A DNA stretch of 64,000 nucleotides, from positions 1 to 64,000 of the forward strand of contig NZ_MUKU01000008.1 in assembly GCF_002081825.1 (NCBI RefSeq), given 5' to 3'. Origin of the DNA: Chromobacterium haemolyticum (GTDB lineage: Bacteria > Pseudomonadota > Gammaproteobacteria > Burkholderiales > Chromobacteriaceae). The position numbers and the translations under genes were made by a program. The notes beneath the pieces were generated by a model, which saw nothing but the letters and a program-made list of their open reading frames with translations, did not search any database and had not been told where the DNA came from. This document shows, one piece after another, positions 1 to 9,790 of this stretch (within the stretch, counting starts at the first letter, position 1; each line of letters opens with the position of its first letter).

Positions 1-162
1 ATTGAATGTGTTGTGCTTTGCCAGTCTGGCATCAGCAGGTACGTTACCCGCCCAATTGGCGCGCTTACTGGAGCAGTCGAGGCTGTTTGTGCTGCCACCA
101 CGCAGACCAGGCCGACATTGCCCGCGAGTCGTGAAGAACAGGGCACACAAATATCCAACGAA

Positions 163-195
163 AAATGCCAGTCAGCGTTAACTGACTGGCATTAC
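163..195 (-). terminator. Intrinsic terminator of the lectin gene
   Basis: An 11-bp perfect inverted repeat (165-175 with 182-192, arm ATGCCAGTCAG) is followed on the minus strand by a run of T residues. It lies about 40 bp beyond the lectin stop codon, as expected for a rho-independent terminator. Nothing recognisable was seen in positions 1-162. Confidence 0.85.
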
Positions 196-230
196 CCGCC
201 AGGGGGCTTTGTTCATCCGCCAGGCGAGCC

Positions 231-575
231 TTAACCCAGCGGCCAGTTCAATACCACGATCGAATCGTTGTAATCCTGATCCGCGCCGTCTTCCGCGCCC
301 ACCAAGGCCAGGTTCAGGCGGTTGGCCAGCACCACCTGGCTGGACACCAGGTCCGATTGCTTGCCGTTCACCGTCACCGCGATCCGCACCGCGCCGGAAC
401 CGGAATTGATCACCCGGGTACCCAGGTTGCGGTCGTCCACGCCGCTGCCGCTGAAGGTAGCGCGCGGTTCGTTGTCCACGTACACGGTGATGTTTTGCTG
501 ATAAGCCGCATTGGTCAACGCGGTCACGCCGAAGTTGATGCGCGGGGGAAGGGTGAATACGCCTTGTTGTGCCAT
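231..575 (-). CDS. LecB/PA-IIL-family calcium-dependent lectin (CV-IIL-like)
   Basis: This 114-residue protein is a soluble sugar-binding lectin of the PA-IIL (LecB) family, whose members bind fucose or mannose through two calcium ions and form tetramers. The family's calcium and sugar loop is present near the C-terminus (EDGADQDYND), and the protein ends in the conserved NWPLG, whose final Gly carboxylate is a calcium ligand of the neighbouring subunit. Length equals that of PA-IIL and CV-IIL. The specificity loop, residues 22-24 after Met removal, reads Ala-Ala-Tyr. In the related Ralstonia lectin an Ala at position 22 goes with mannose preference, so a mannose-leaning specificity is inferred. 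There is no signal peptide, as usual for the family. A good ribosome site (AGGAGA) precedes the ATG, and a terminator follows the stop. The gene appears monocistronic. Confidence 0.95.
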   Translation of the reverse strand: MAQQGVFTLPPRINFGVTALTNAAYQQNITVYVDNEPRATFSGSGVDDRNLGTRVINSGSGAVRIAVTVNGKQSDLVSSQVVLANRLNLALVGAEDGADQDYNDSIVVLNWPLG

Positions 576-689
576 GATCGTTCTCCTAAGGATTCAAACG
601 TCCAACTCGCGACCGCCGTCATCAGCGGCCGCTGCCTCCATTACCGTAGGCAAGCGCGCCCGCATATTCACCGGACCCAAAGGCCAGCA

Positions 690-718
690 AGAAAAAACCG
701 CAGCCTGGGCTGCGGTTT
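690..718 (-). terminator. Intrinsic terminator downstream of ushA-like gene
   Basis: The stem AACCGCAGCC (696-705) pairs with 708-717 across a 2-nt loop, and on the minus strand it runs into six T residues. Transcripts from the 5'-nucleotidase gene would cross repeat copy A1 before ending here. Confidence 0.8.
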
Positions 719-728
719 GACGCGTATT

Positions 729-873
729 AGAACGTGTTTACGATCTCGCGAGCTAAGGTGAGACAAGGCGAAAACAGCTGAGAAAGCGGAGTGTACACAC
801 GGTACATGAGCATTTCGAAGTTGCACTCACCGAGCCACGTTTCACGACGCGCAGCAGATCGTAAACAGGTTCT
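729..873 (+). repeat. Repeat family A, copy 1 (145-bp inverted-repeat element)
   Basis: This is a full-length copy of a dispersed element. The left end AGAACGTGTTTACGATCT and right end AGATCGTAAACAGGTTCT are inverted repeats with one mismatch. The interior carries motifs shared with copies 2 and 3: GAGACAAGGCGAAAA, GCTGAGAAAGCGG, TGTACAC and GGTACATGAGCATTTCGAAG. The core from GAAC to GTTC is flanked by TTA on both sides, a possible 3-bp target duplication. No plausible protein is encoded. It looks like a MITE-like non-autonomous element. Confidence 0.8.
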
Positions 874-889
874 TAACGGAAAATCGCGC

Positions 890-2536
890 TTAGTTGCGCG
901 TCACCGCGTCGCCGGGCGCGTAAGCCGCGGCGTCTATGGGCGAATGCGCGGCGATGTATTCGCGCAGCATCTCGGCGTCGACGAAACCGGTGTTGACGTA
1001 GCCCGGATGCTTGTTCATCAGCGGGTAGCCGTCGCCGCCGGCGGCGATGAAGCTGTTGATCGCCATCCGGTAAGTCTTGGCCGGATCGATAGCTTGACCG
1101 CCGATCAACGCTTGCTGCAACTGGCCGCCGACGATGCGCAGCTTGACGCCGGCAAACTGACCGAAGGCGCCCGCGCCGGGCGTCATGCTCGCGGCGGTCT
1201 TCAAGTAGTCCAGCGCCTCCCGGCCGTTCAGGTCCACGTAGGCCAGGGTGCTGCCGAAGGGGAACACCTTCAACACGTCGCGGTAGTTGATCGCGCCTGC
1301 CGGCAACGAATCGCGGATGCCGCCGGAGTTGGATACGGCGAAGTCCGCCTTGACCTTGTCCATCATCACCCGGCCGACGAACACGCCCAGATTGGTGGGC
1401 TGGCTGCGCACCACGCCGCGGTCGCCGTCCAGCTTGGCGCTGGTCCGGCCCACCGGCACATCCAGCGCCGCCTGGCCCTTGTTCTGATAGCTTTGCAGGA
1501 AGTTGCGCAGCTTGCCGTCTTCTTCGATCAGCTGGGTATACGGCACTTTCCGTTCCTTGCCGTCCCCGCCCTTGACGGTTTTTTTCAGATTCACCGGCAT
1601 CAACTGGTATTTGGAGAGCTTGAGCTTGCCGTTGCGGAACTCGAAATCGGCGCGGCCCACGTATTTGCCCCACTCGTGCGCCTGCACGATCCAGGCGCCG
1701 TTCTGACGATCCGGCGCGCAGGGAGCGCCCGGCACGTAGGCGTCGTCGCGCTGATTCTCCGCCTTCATGCACACCGGGTTCTGGCTGTGGCCGCCCACAA
1801 TCAGGTCCAGCCCCTTCACCGCGCGCGCCATTTCCACATCGCCCGGCGCGTTCACGCCGTGCTGGCCGTCGGTGTAATGGCCCATATGGGTGGCGGCGAT
1901 GACGATGTCGGCCTTTTGGCGCAACTCCGGCACCAGCATGCCGGCCTCGGCGATCGGGCTGCGGAACTCGATGCCCTTGACCTGCTCCGGGTTCACCATC
2001 TTGGCAGTGTCGTCGGTGGTCAGGCCCAGCACCGCCACTCTCACCCCGCCCAGATTGAACATCGCGTAGGGATCGAATAGGCGCTTGCCGTCCTGGTAGA
2101 TATTGGCGGACAGCATGGGGAAGTTGATCCACTGGCGCTGCTTCATCAGCACCGGCACCGGCTTGTCGAACTCGTGGTTGCCCACCGCCATCGCGTCGTA
2201 GCCTATGCGGCTCATGCCGCGGAAGTCCGGCTCCGCGTCCTGCAGATCGGATTCCGGCACCCCGGTGTTGATGTCGCCGCCGGACAGCAGCAGCATATAG
2301 CCGCCGTCGGCCTTGACCTCGGCGCGCACTTGATCCACCAGCGTCTTTTGCGCGGCCAGCCCGTATTCGCCGTCGCTATTGGGCCAGAAACGACCGTGGT
2401 GGTCGTTGGTGTGCAGGATGGTGATTTTGTAAGTCTTGTCTTCTACGTAATTGCCCTTGCCCGGCGTGGCGGCGCAGGCGGAGAGCAGGCCGGCGGCCAG
2501 CAGGGACAGGGCAAGCGGTTTCACGGACAGTTTCAT
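890..2536 (-). CDS. ushA: UshA-type bifunctional UDP-sugar hydrolase / 5'-nucleotidase, predicted lipoprotein
   Basis: This protein hydrolyses UDP-sugars and 5'-nucleotides in the periplasm, releasing nucleosides for salvage. The 548 residues follow the UshA pattern closely: the metal-binding LHTNDHHG (41-48), GGDINTG, GNHEF, ATHMGHY and GGHSQNPVCM motifs of the N-terminal metallophosphatase domain, then the C-terminal substrate-binding domain with GGDGYP. Unlike E. coli UshA, which is soluble in the periplasm, the N-terminus has a lipoprotein signal with lipobox LSAC and Cys21, so membrane anchoring is predicted. The gene lies downstream of glnS on the same strand but is separated from it by a terminator, so it probably has its own promoter. 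Confidence 0.93.
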   Translation of the reverse strand: MKLSVKPLALSLLAAGLLSACAATPGKGNYVEDKTYKITILHTNDHHGRFWPNSDGEYGLAAQKTLVDQVRAEVKADGGYMLLLSGGDINTGVPESDLQDAEPDFRGMSRIGYDAMAVGNHEFDKPVPVLMKQRQWINFPMLSANIYQDGKRLFDPYAMFNLGGVRVAVLGLTTDDTAKMVNPEQVKGIEFRSPIAEAGMLVPELRQKADIVIAATHMGHYTDGQHGVNAPGDVEMARAVKGLDLIVGGHSQNPVCMKAENQRDDAYVPGAPCAPDRQNGAWIVQAHEWGKYVGRADFEFRNGKLKLSKYQLMPVNLKKTVKGGDGKERKVPYTQLIEEDGKLRNFLQSYQNKGQAALDVPVGRTSAKLDGDRGVVRSQPTNLGVFVGRVMMDKVKADFAVSNSGGIRDSLPAGAINYRDVLKVFPFGSTLAYVDLNGREALDYLKTAASMTPGAGAFGQFAGVKLRIVGGQLQQALIGGQAIDPAKTYRMAINSFIAAGGDGYPLMNKHPGYVNTGFVDAEMLREYIAAHSPIDAAAYAPGDAVTRN

Positions 2537-2560
2537 CGTTAATCCTCGTTCTTATGCATG

Positions 2561-2610
2561 CGGCGGCTTGCGCAAGCCGCAAAAATGGCGGACCCGCGAG
2601 CCCGCCATTG
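2561..2610 (-). terminator. Terminator of glnS
   Basis: The arms AATGGCGG and CCGCCATT (2583-2609) form a hairpin followed on the minus strand by TTTTT. A second perfect palindrome, GCGGCTTGCGCAAGCCGC (about 2562-2579), lies just beyond. Together they separate glnS from the nucleotidase gene. Confidence 0.75.
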
Positions 2611-2663
2611 CTGGAAGTCATACGCTGGCCGGATACGCAAAGCGCCCAGCCAGGCGCCGGCGC

Positions 2664-4349
2664 TTATTTGCTCCAGCTGTCCTTCAAGCCCACGGTGCGG
2701 TTGAACACCGCCTTGTTGCCGGCCTGGTGGTCGTGGCGGTCGGTGACGAAGTAGCCCAGGCGTTCGAACTGGAAGCGGGACTCCGGTTCGGCCTTCAACA
2801 CCGCGTCTTCGACGTAGGCGGTGACGACGCTCAGCGATTCGCCGTTCAGGAACTGGCGGAAATCGACATACTCGCCGTCTTCGCCGCGCACCGCGTCCGG
2901 ACGCGGCTCGGTGAACAGACGCTCGTACCAGCGCACTTCGGCCTGGATCGCGTGTTCGGCGGACACCCAGTGAATCACGCCCTTGACCTTGCGGCCTTCC
3001 GGGTTCTTGCCCAGGGTGTCGTGGTCGATCGAACACTTCAGCTCAATGACCTCGCCAGCGGCGTCCTTGACCACTTCCTCGCACTTGATCACGTAGGAGT
3101 AGCGCAAGCGCACTTCGCCGCCGGCGGTCAGGCGCTGCCACTTGGGCGGCGGCACCTCGGCGAAATCATCCTGTTCAATCCAGATTTCGCGGGCAATCGG
3201 CACTTCTCGCTCGCCGAACTCCGGATGATGCGGATGAAAGGGCGCGCTGCGGCTGGCGGTCACGGCGGCGTCGTAGTTGGTCAACGTCACTTTCAAGGGT
3301 TTCACCACCGCCATCACGCGCGGAGAGTCGTTTTCCAGCGTCTCCCGCACCGCGCCTTCCAGCACGCTCATGTCAATGATGTTCTCGCCCTTGGACACGC
3401 CGATGCGTTGAGCGAACAGACGGATGCCGGCCGGGCTGAAGCCGCGGCGGCGCATGCCTTCCACCGTGGGCATGCGCGGGTCGTCCCAGCCGCTCACCAG
3501 GCCGTCGTGAACCAGCGCCTGCAGCTTGCGCTTGGAAGTCAGCGCGTACAACAGTTCCAGCCGCGAGAACTCGTACTGACGCGGATGGCAGCCGATGCTG
3601 ATGTTGTCCAGCACCCAGTCGTACAAGGGGCGGTGGTCTTCAAACTCCAACGTGCACAAGGAGTGGGTAATGCCCTCGATGGCGTCGGAAATGCAGTGGG
3701 TATAGTCGTACATCGGATAGATGCACCACGCGTCGCCGGTACGGTGATGATGCGCGCGGCGGATGCGGTAGATCACCGGATCGCGCAGGTTCACGTTGCC
3801 GGAAGACATGTCTATTTTCAGGCGCAGCGTCTTGCTGCCGTCCGGGAACTCGCCGGCCCGCATGCGGGCGAACAGGTCCAGGTTCTCTTCCACGCCGCGC
3901 TCGCGGAACGGGCTGTTCTTGCCCGGCTCGGTCAGGCTGCCGCGGTACTGGCGCATTTCTTCGGCGTTCAGATCGCAGACGAAGGCTTTGCCGCTCTGGA
4001 TCAACTCCACCGCGTAGCCGTAAAGCTGCTCGAAATAATCGGAGGCGAAACGGACGTTGCCGGCCCAGTGGAAGCCCAGCCACTCCACGCTGTCCTTGAT
4101 CGACTGCACGAACTCGTCGGACTCTTTCTCCGGATTGGTGTCGTCCATGCGCAGATTGCACTCGCCCTTGTAATCATCGGCCAGGCCGAAGTTCAGGCAA
4201 ATGGATTTGGCGTGACCGATGTGCAGGTAGCCGTTGGGCTCCGGCGGGAAGCGAGTGACGATGCCGCTGTGCTTGCCGGAAGCCAGGTCCTCGTCAATGA
4301 TGTTGCGGATGAAATTGCTGACAACCGGCGCGTTGTTTTCCGTGCTCAT
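2664..4349 (-). CDS. glnS: Glutaminyl-tRNA synthetase
   Basis: This cytoplasmic class I aminoacyl-tRNA synthetase charges tRNA-Gln with glutamine for translation. The 561-residue protein has the class I HIGH motif at residues 43-46 (YLHIGHAKS), the second nucleotide-binding motif in the GlnRS form (LTSKRK), and the family signatures WDDPRMPT and RRRG. A C-terminal anticodon-binding beta-barrel region follows. Length and collinearity match E. coli GlnS. It appears to be a single gene ended by its own terminator. Confidence 0.97.
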   Translation of the reverse strand: MSTENNAPVVSNFIRNIIDEDLASGKHSGIVTRFPPEPNGYLHIGHAKSICLNFGLADDYKGECNLRMDDTNPEKESDEFVQSIKDSVEWLGFHWAGNVRFASDYFEQLYGYAVELIQSGKAFVCDLNAEEMRQYRGSLTEPGKNSPFRERGVEENLDLFARMRAGEFPDGSKTLRLKIDMSSGNVNLRDPVIYRIRRAHHHRTGDAWCIYPMYDYTHCISDAIEGITHSLCTLEFEDHRPLYDWVLDNISIGCHPRQYEFSRLELLYALTSKRKLQALVHDGLVSGWDDPRMPTVEGMRRRGFSPAGIRLFAQRIGVSKGENIIDMSVLEGAVRETLENDSPRVMAVVKPLKVTLTNYDAAVTASRSAPFHPHHPEFGEREVPIAREIWIEQDDFAEVPPPKWQRLTAGGEVRLRYSYVIKCEEVVKDAAGEVIELKCSIDHDTLGKNPEGRKVKGVIHWVSAEHAIQAEVRWYERLFTEPRPDAVRGEDGEYVDFRQFLNGESLSVVTAYVEDAVLKAEPESRFQFERLGYFVTDRHDHQAGNKAVFNRTVGLKDSWSK

Positions 4350-4445
4350 TGTTTTGTGCAGTGCGATTATGACTAATCGAAGATTGTAACCGATTTCGCC
4401 CCGACTGGGAGCGGACCGGCCTCGCCCGCCTCCCGTTTGATCACC

Positions 4446-5300
4446 TTACACCAAGACCTTGCCCGTCAACTGCTCCAACAGCGCCAGCGGCGACTGTTGC
4501 GGCTGCGCCATCTCCGCCACCGGCAACCAGAAAGTCTGCTCCAGCATGAACTGACCGGACATCACCGCGTGAGACGCATGATCGGAGAAACAGACCCAGG
4601 CGCAGCCGGGCGGAAACGGCATGGTTTCCTGCGGACATTGGCGCTGGTAATCCAGATCCGCCTTCATCGCGTCGTGCAGATGCAACATGATGTGATCGTA
4701 AGCACTGCGCTTGCGCTTGGTGATCTTCAAAGCCGCCAGCAAGGCCGCCGAACCCGGCCATTGCCGCGGCACCCGCGGCAGCATGCGCCGCGCCATATCG
4801 GCAAAGGGCTCGCCCACCCGCCACACCCTGGGCTCGCCATGCGGGTTGATGTTGCAGAACACCCGCAGAATGCGTTCGCCGTAATTGGGGCGGGACGGAA
4901 ACGCGTCCACATGCAGCCGGCTGTCGTCCTTGCGCCAGGACGTCCGGCGGTTCTCCACCCGCATCAACCGCAGGCTGGTGGGCGCAGCGCGCAGCTTGCC
5001 CTGATATTCCGGCAACAATCGCGCGGCCAGGTCCGCGGCGGCCCGCTGGTAACGCGAGATCAAGCCGCGCACCTCAGCCTCTCGTGCCGCGCCGCCCGCC
5101 ACACCATGCAAGGCGCCGTTGTCCGGCTCCAGGCTGATGTTCTTGCGCTTGGGATCGGCGATGGCCGGGTCCAGCAAGCGCTCCTCCTCGGCCTGCAACT
5201 TGAAATCGAAACGGGGCAGATACAAAACCTTGCCCTGCTCCAATTCATCCACATAGCGGCCTTGCGCCGCCTCATCCACCAATACGATCTGGCTCGTCAT
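4446..5300 (-). CDS. kdoO: Kdo hydroxylase family Fe(II)/2-oxoglutarate dioxygenase
   Basis: This 284-residue protein resembles KdoO, the iron- and 2-oxoglutarate-dependent enzyme that hydroxylates the outer Kdo sugar of lipopolysaccharide to Ko. The HxD facial-triad pair is visible as LHVDAF (His130, Asp132), and a distal histidine occurs in CFSDHASHAV (about 241-244). The reading frame is open further upstream, but I chose the ATG at 5298-5300 because GGGAG lies just before it and the family starts near this point. Gene name is by family resemblance. Neighbours give no further clue. Confidence 0.8.
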   Translation of the reverse strand: MTSQIVLVDEAAQGRYVDELEQGKVLYLPRFDFKLQAEEERLLDPAIADPKRKNISLEPDNGALHGVAGGAAREAEVRGLISRYQRAAADLAARLLPEYQGKLRAAPTSLRLMRVENRRTSWRKDDSRLHVDAFPSRPNYGERILRVFCNINPHGEPRVWRVGEPFADMARRMLPRVPRQWPGSAALLAALKITKRKRSAYDHIMLHLHDAMKADLDYQRQCPQETMPFPPGCAWVCFSDHASHAVMSGQFMLEQTFWLPVAEMAQPQQSPLALLEQLTGKVLV

Positions 5301-5676
5301 ATTGAGCTCCCACCTAATACAATGATTTCCCTCGCGGAAGGAGCGGCGGATATAAGGGACTGGCGCCCAGGCCGGCCCGACTTTACCTGCCTCTCTCCTC
5401 CGGCCCCGCCATGGCGGCCGCTCGGCAAGCCGTTTCCGGCCTGGCGAATGGGCCGCTAGGATACGCCTGCGGCAGGGGAATGTCATGCGGGAACCCCGGC
5501 GTCCCGTTCCTGCGGCCAGGACGCGCAGCGCCTTGATTTTGATAAGCAAAACCTCCCCTCCGGCAAAACCCTACTGCAACCAAGGCAATTCCCAATAAAA
5601 AACAAGCGCTTATTCCACAAGCAAGGCGCAACTATGGCATAATGTCGGGTTGCTCGAACTTCAGTCCATTGCCAGC
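5301..5676. other. Divergent intergenic region between kdoO and ygiQ
   Basis: This 376-bp stretch holds the promoters of two diverging genes. A -10-like CATAAT at about 5637-5642 could serve the downstream radical SAM gene. No RNA gene, repeat or convincing small gene was found. Confidence 0.5.
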
Positions 5677-7965
5677 ATGACGACCGCACACGCCGCCAAA
5701 CCGATCACCTCCTACCGCAAGTACTGGGCCAGCCGCTTCGGCCCCGCCCCGTTCCTGCCGATGACCCGCGCCGAAATGGACCAGCTGGGCTGGGATTCCT
5801 GCGACATCATCCTGATCACCGGCGACGGTTATATCGACCACCCCAGCTTCGGCATGGCGCTGGTGGGCCGGCTGCTGGAAGACCAGGGCTTCCGCGTGGG
5901 CATCATCTCCCAGCCGGACTGGCACTCCGCGGACGCCTTCCGCGAACTGGGCAAGCCCAATCTGTTCTTCGGCGTCACCGCCGGCAATATGGACTCGATG
6001 ATCAACCGCTACACCGCGGACCGCCGTCCGCGCTCGGACGACGCCTACACCCCGCACGCCGCGGCCAACAAACGGCCGGACCGCGCCGTCACCGTCTACG
6101 CTCAACGCTGCCGCGAGGCCTACCCCGGCGTGGGCGTGATGGTGGGCAGCATTGAGGCCAGCCTGCGCCGCATCGCCCACTACGACTACTGGAGCGAGAA
6201 AGTGCGCCCGTCGGTGCTGATCAACTCCAAGGCCGACCTGCTGCTGTACGGCAACGCCGAGCGCGCGTTGGTGGAAGTGGCGCACCGCGCCGCCAGGGGC
6301 GAAAAGCTCAGCGAGATCCGCGATGTGCGCGGCACCGCCTTCATCGTGCCGCACGGCTGGCATCCGGACGAAGAATGGCAGGAGATGGATTCCAGCGTGG
6401 TGGATCTGCCGGGCAAGGTGGACGCCCACCTCAACCCTTACCAGGAAATCCCGGAACAGGCGGCCGAAGCCACCAAGGACCAGGACCCGTCCAAACCGCA
6501 AGTCATCCGCATCGAATCGCGCGAAGAGCGCCTGGCCAAGCGCCGCGCCGAACGCGCCAAGACCGTGATCCGCATTCCGGCCTACGAGGCCGTGGCCCAC
6601 GACCCGGTGCTGTACGCCCACGCCAGCCGCACCCTGCATCTGGAATCCAACCCCGGCAACGCCCGTGCGCTGGTGCAGATGCACGGCGAGCGCGACGTGT
6701 GGCTGACCCCGCCGCCCATTCCGCTCTCCACCGAGGAAATGGACCACGTTTACGGCCTGCCCTACGCCCGCAACCCGCACCCCAGCTACGGCGACGCCAA
6801 TATCCCGGCCTGGGAAATGATCAAATACTCGGTCAACATCATGCGCGGCTGTTTCGGCGGCTGTACCTTCTGCTCCATCACCGAGCACGAAGGCCGCATC
6901 ATCCAGAGCCGTTCCGAGGAGTCCATCCTCAAGGAAATCGAGGAAATCCGCGACAAAACCCCGGGCTTCACCGGCCACATCTCGGACCTGGGCGGCCCCA
7001 CGGCCAATATGTACCGCCTCTCCTGCAAGGACCCGAAGATCGAGCGCTCCTGTAGGAAGCTGTCCTGCGTGTTCCCGGACATCTGTGAAAACCTGAACAC
7101 CGACCACAGCCACCTGATCCAGCTTTACCGCAAGGCGCGCGCGCTGCCGGGCGTGAAGAAGATCAACATCCAGTCCGGCCTGCGCTACGACCTGGCCGTG
7201 CGTTCGCCCGAGTACATCAAGGAATTGGTGCAGCACCATGTAGGCGGCTATCTGAAGATCGCCCCGGAACACACCGAGGACGGTCCGCTGTCCATGATGA
7301 TGAAACCAGGCATGGGCGCGTACGACAAGTTCAAGGAACTGTTCGAACGCTTCAGCCGCCAGGCCGGCAAGGAACAGTATTTGATCCCCTACTTCATCGC
7401 CGCCCACCCCGGCACCAGCGACGAAGACATGATGAACCTGGCGCTGTGGCTGAAGAAGAACAACTTCCGCCTGGATCAGGTGCAAACCTTCACCCCCACG
7501 CCGATGGCGATGGCCACCACCATGTGGCACACCCGCCGCAATCCGCTGAAGCGCTTGAGCCGCAGCTCGGAAAAAGTGGACGTGGTGCGCGACGGCTACC
7601 GCCGCAAACTGCACAAGGCCTTTCTGCGCTATCACCACCCGGACAACTGGCAGATCCTCCACGACGCGCTGCTCAATATGGGCCGCGGCGACCTGATCGG
7701 CCACAGCAAGCACTGCCTGATTCCGCCGACGCCGCCGGGCGACAAGGCCGCCGCCGTGCGCCACCGCATGGGCGCGCCGCTGTCGCGCAACAAGGCCCCA
7801 GGCCAGCGCGCCGCCGCCCCCGCCGGACACGGACAGCGCGGCAAGCCCGCGCAGGCCAAAGCCACGGCCAAGCCCGCCGCCGGCAAAGCGCCGGCCGGAC
7901 GCGGCAAGCCCATGAGCAAACCGGGCGGAAAACCAGCAGGCGCCGGCAAGGGCCGCAGCCGTTAA
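5677..7965 (+). CDS. YgiQ family radical SAM protein
   Basis: This 762-residue protein belongs to the YgiQ (UPF0313) radical SAM family; the reaction it catalyses is not established. The N-terminus ([20 protein letters not shown]) matches E. coli YgiQ closely. The [4Fe-4S]-binding CxxxCxxC motif is present in [12 protein letters not shown] (about residue 393). A C-terminal tail of some 70 residues is rich in Lys, Ala, Gly and Pro and looks disordered, perhaps RNA-binding. An alternative TTG start at 5650 would add nine residues. I prefer the ATG by similarity, although no Shine-Dalgarno sequence is obvious. A hairpin with a T-run ends the gene. Confidence 0.9.
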   Translation: MTTAHAAKPITSYRKYWASRFGPAPFLPMTRAEMDQLGWDSCDIILITGDGYIDHPSFGMALVGRLLEDQGFRVGIISQPDWHSADAFRELGKPNLFFGVTAGNMDSMINRYTADRRPRSDDAYTPHAAANKRPDRAVTVYAQRCREAYPGVGVMVGSIEASLRRIAHYDYWSEKVRPSVLINSKADLLLYGNAERALVEVAHRAARGEKLSEIRDVRGTAFIVPHGWHPDEEWQEMDSSVVDLPGKVDAHLNPYQEIPEQAAEATKDQDPSKPQVIRIESREERLAKRRAERAKTVIRIPAYEAVAHDPVLYAHASRTLHLESNPGNARALVQMHGERDVWLTPPPIPLSTEEMDHVYGLPYARNPHPSYGDANIPAWEMIKYSVNIMRGCFGGCTFCSITEHEGRIIQSRSEESILKEIEEIRDKTPGFTGHISDLGGPTANMYRLSCKDPKIERSCRKLSCVFPDICENLNTDHSHLIQLYRKARALPGVKKINIQSGLRYDLAVRSPEYIKELVQHHVGGYLKIAPEHTEDGPLSMMMKPGMGAYDKFKELFERFSRQAGKEQYLIPYFIAAHPGTSDEDMMNLALWLKKNNFRLDQVQTFTPTPMAMATTMWHTRRNPLKRLSRSSEKVDVVRDGYRRKLHKAFLRYHHPDNWQILHDALLNMGRGDLIGHSKHCLIPPTPPGDKAAAVRHRMGAPLSRNKAPGQRAAAPAGHGQRGKPAQAKATAKPAAGKAPAGRGKPMSKPGGKPAGAGKGRSR

Positions 7966-7969
7966 ACCC

Positions 7970-7991
7970 AGCCGCCCACGGGCGGCTTTTT
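7970..7991 (+). terminator. Intrinsic terminator of ygiQ
   Basis: The 7-bp stem AGCCGCC/GGCGGCT with a 4-nt loop is followed by five T residues, directly after the stop codon. Confidence 0.85.
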
Positions 7992-8062
7992 GCCGGCCGG
8001 CGGCCGGGCACTTTGCCCCGCCGCCGGCGTCTCAATCCCATACCCCGCCCAGCGAGCCCGCC

Positions 8063-9538
8063 ATGATCCACATCGACTTCGACCACAGCTACGCCCGCGA
8101 CCTGCCCGACGCCTGCGCGCCGGTCAAGCCCGACGCCCCGCCCGCGCCGGCCCTGCTGTACTGGAACGCCGCGCTGGCGGAAGAACTGGGCCTGGACAGC
8201 GGCCAGGCCGACGCCGCGGAGCTGGCCGCCGCCTTCTCCGGCGCCGCGCTGCCGGCCGGCGCCAAGCCGGTGGCCCAAGCCTATGCCGGCCATCAGTTCG
8301 GCGGTCTGTCCCCATCACTGGGCGACGGCCGCGCGCTGCTGCTGGGCGAAGTCATGGACCGCAACGGCCAGCGCCGCGACATCGCCTTCAAGGGCAGCGG
8401 CCGCACCCCGTTCTCGCGCCGCGGCGACGGCAAGGCCGCGGTGGGGCCGATGCTGCGCGAACTGATCATAGGCGAAGCCATGCACGCGCTCGCCATCCCC
8501 AGCACCCGCGCGCTGGCCGTGGCCGCCACCGGCGAAACCGTCTACCGCGAACAGGCGCTGCCCGGCGCGGTGCTGACCCGCGTCGCCGCCAGCCACCTGC
8601 GCGTCGGCACCTTCCAGTACTTCGCCCTCCGCGGCGAGCGCGACATGCTGCGTCGGCTGGCCGATTACACCCTGGCGCGCCACTACCCCGAACTGGCCGA
8701 CGCCGAACAGCCCTATCTGGCGCTACTGCAAGCGGCGGCGGAACGCCAGGCGGAACTGATCGCCCGCTGGATGCACGCCGGCTTCATCCACGGCGTGATG
8801 AACACCGACAATATGGCGCTCAGCGGCGAAACCATAGACTACGGCCCCTGCGCCTTCATGGACGTCCACCACCCGTCCACCGTGTTCAGCTCCATAGACA
8901 GCGGCGGCCGCTACGCCTACGGCAACCAGCCGGCCATCGCCCAATGGAATTTGGCCCGGCTGGCGGAAACCCTGCTGCCGCTGCTGGACCCGGACGAACC
9001 GAAAAACGCGGTGCCGGCGGCCACCGCCGTCATCGAAGGCTTCACCGAGCGCTACCAGGCCCACTGGCTGCAACAGGCGCGCCGCAAGCTGGGCCTGAAC
9101 CAGGCTCAGGACATCGACCAGGAACTGGCCGAAGACTGGCTGGCGCTGCTGGCGCGCCAGGACGCCGACCACACTCTGGCCTGGCGCCGGCTGGCCGACG
9201 CCGCCGAAGGCCAAGACCAAACACTGACCCAGCTCTTCAACGACCCCGCCGCCGCCGAACCGTGGCTGGCGCGCTGGCGCCAGCGGCTGGACGCCGAACC
9301 GCAAGCCGCCGCCGAACGCGCCGCCGCGCTGCGCCAGGCCAACCCGCTCTACATCCCGCGCAACCACCTGGTGGAAGAAGCGCTGGCCGCCGCCAGCGAC
9401 CACGGCGACATGGGTCCGACGCTGGCGCTGCTGGACGTGTTGCGCCAGCCCCTCACCGAACGCGCCGGCCTGGAGCGCTACACGCTGCCGGCCGCGCCGG
9501 AAGTGGCACAGGGATATCGGACCTTCTGCGGTACCTAA
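8063..9538 (+). CDS. selO: Protein adenylyltransferase SelO (YdiU)
   Basis: SelO is a pseudokinase-fold enzyme that transfers AMP from ATP to Ser, Thr or Tyr of target proteins, with a role in redox stress. The 491-residue length fits bacterial SelO. Family motifs are clear: YAGHQFGG, the nucleotide-binding AFKGSGRTPFSRRGDGKAA, SHLRVGTFQYFA, and HGVMNTDNMA followed by DYGPCAFMD, which carries the metal-binding Asn and Asp. The protein ends in FCGT, keeping the C-terminal Cys that replaces selenocysteine of some eukaryotic forms. It lies alone between two hairpins. Confidence 0.94.
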   Translation: MIHIDFDHSYARDLPDACAPVKPDAPPAPALLYWNAALAEELGLDSGQADAAELAAAFSGAALPAGAKPVAQAYAGHQFGGLSPSLGDGRALLLGEVMDRNGQRRDIAFKGSGRTPFSRRGDGKAAVGPMLRELIIGEAMHALAIPSTRALAVAATGETVYREQALPGAVLTRVAASHLRVGTFQYFALRGERDMLRRLADYTLARHYPELADAEQPYLALLQAAAERQAELIARWMHAGFIHGVMNTDNMALSGETIDYGPCAFMDVHHPSTVFSSIDSGGRYAYGNQPAIAQWNLARLAETLLPLLDPDEPKNAVPAATAVIEGFTERYQAHWLQQARRKLGLNQAQDIDQELAEDWLALLARQDADHTLAWRRLADAAEGQDQTLTQLFNDPAAAEPWLARWRQRLDAEPQAAAERAAALRQANPLYIPRNHLVEEALAAASDHGDMGPTLALLDVLRQPLTERAGLERYTLPAAPEVAQGYRTFCGT

Positions 9539-9553
9539 GCATTTCCTGACGCG

Positions 9554-9582
9554 GCAAGGGCAAGCCAGGCGGCTTGCCCTTG
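9554..9582 (+). terminator. Hairpin after selO (possible terminator)
   Basis: A 12-bp perfect inverted repeat (9555-9566 with 9571-9582, arm CAAGGGCAAGCC) lies just after selO. No T-run follows, so termination may be weak. Confidence 0.5.
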
Positions 9583-9644
9583 TCATGCGTTCACGCCACA
9601 TCCTTCTAGCCCTGGCTCAAAACGGCCGACACTGCCCCGCGGCA

Positions 9645-9673
9645 TTGACCGTCCTCTAGCACGCTGCTAGATT
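9645..9673 (+). promoter_or_regulatory. Candidate sigma-70 promoter for the 70-residue gene
   Basis: TTGACC (9645-9650) and TAGATT (9668-9673) are separated by 17 bp. Transcription from here would give a leader of about 110 nt before the ATG at 9791. Confidence 0.45.
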
Positions 9674-9790
9674 CGCCATGGTGCTGAACACACCTGTCAG
9701 GCGAAACCCGCGCTCGTCAGTCGCGGCTTCTCAGTCCTATTCCGAACGCACCGTTAAAGTGACCCCGGAACGGCATGTCAGGCGTTCATC

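Noticed and set aside
786-850. Short frames starting MYTRYMSISK or similar in repeat family A copies
   Set aside because: They recur in copies 1-3 only because the DNA repeats. The frames run into unrelated flanking sequence and differ after the repeat, so they are not a protein family.
791-2080. Long open frame on the plus strand opposite the ushA gene
   Set aside because: It lies wholly antisense to a well-conserved gene and begins within repeat A1. In this GC-rich sequence such shadow frames occur opposite most genes (uvrA, acs, actP and the kinase gene too).
5301-5549. Upstream extension of the Kdo hydroxylase frame
   Set aside because: The extra 83 residues are Arg/Gly-rich and unlike the family; the ATG at 5300 has a good ribosome site.
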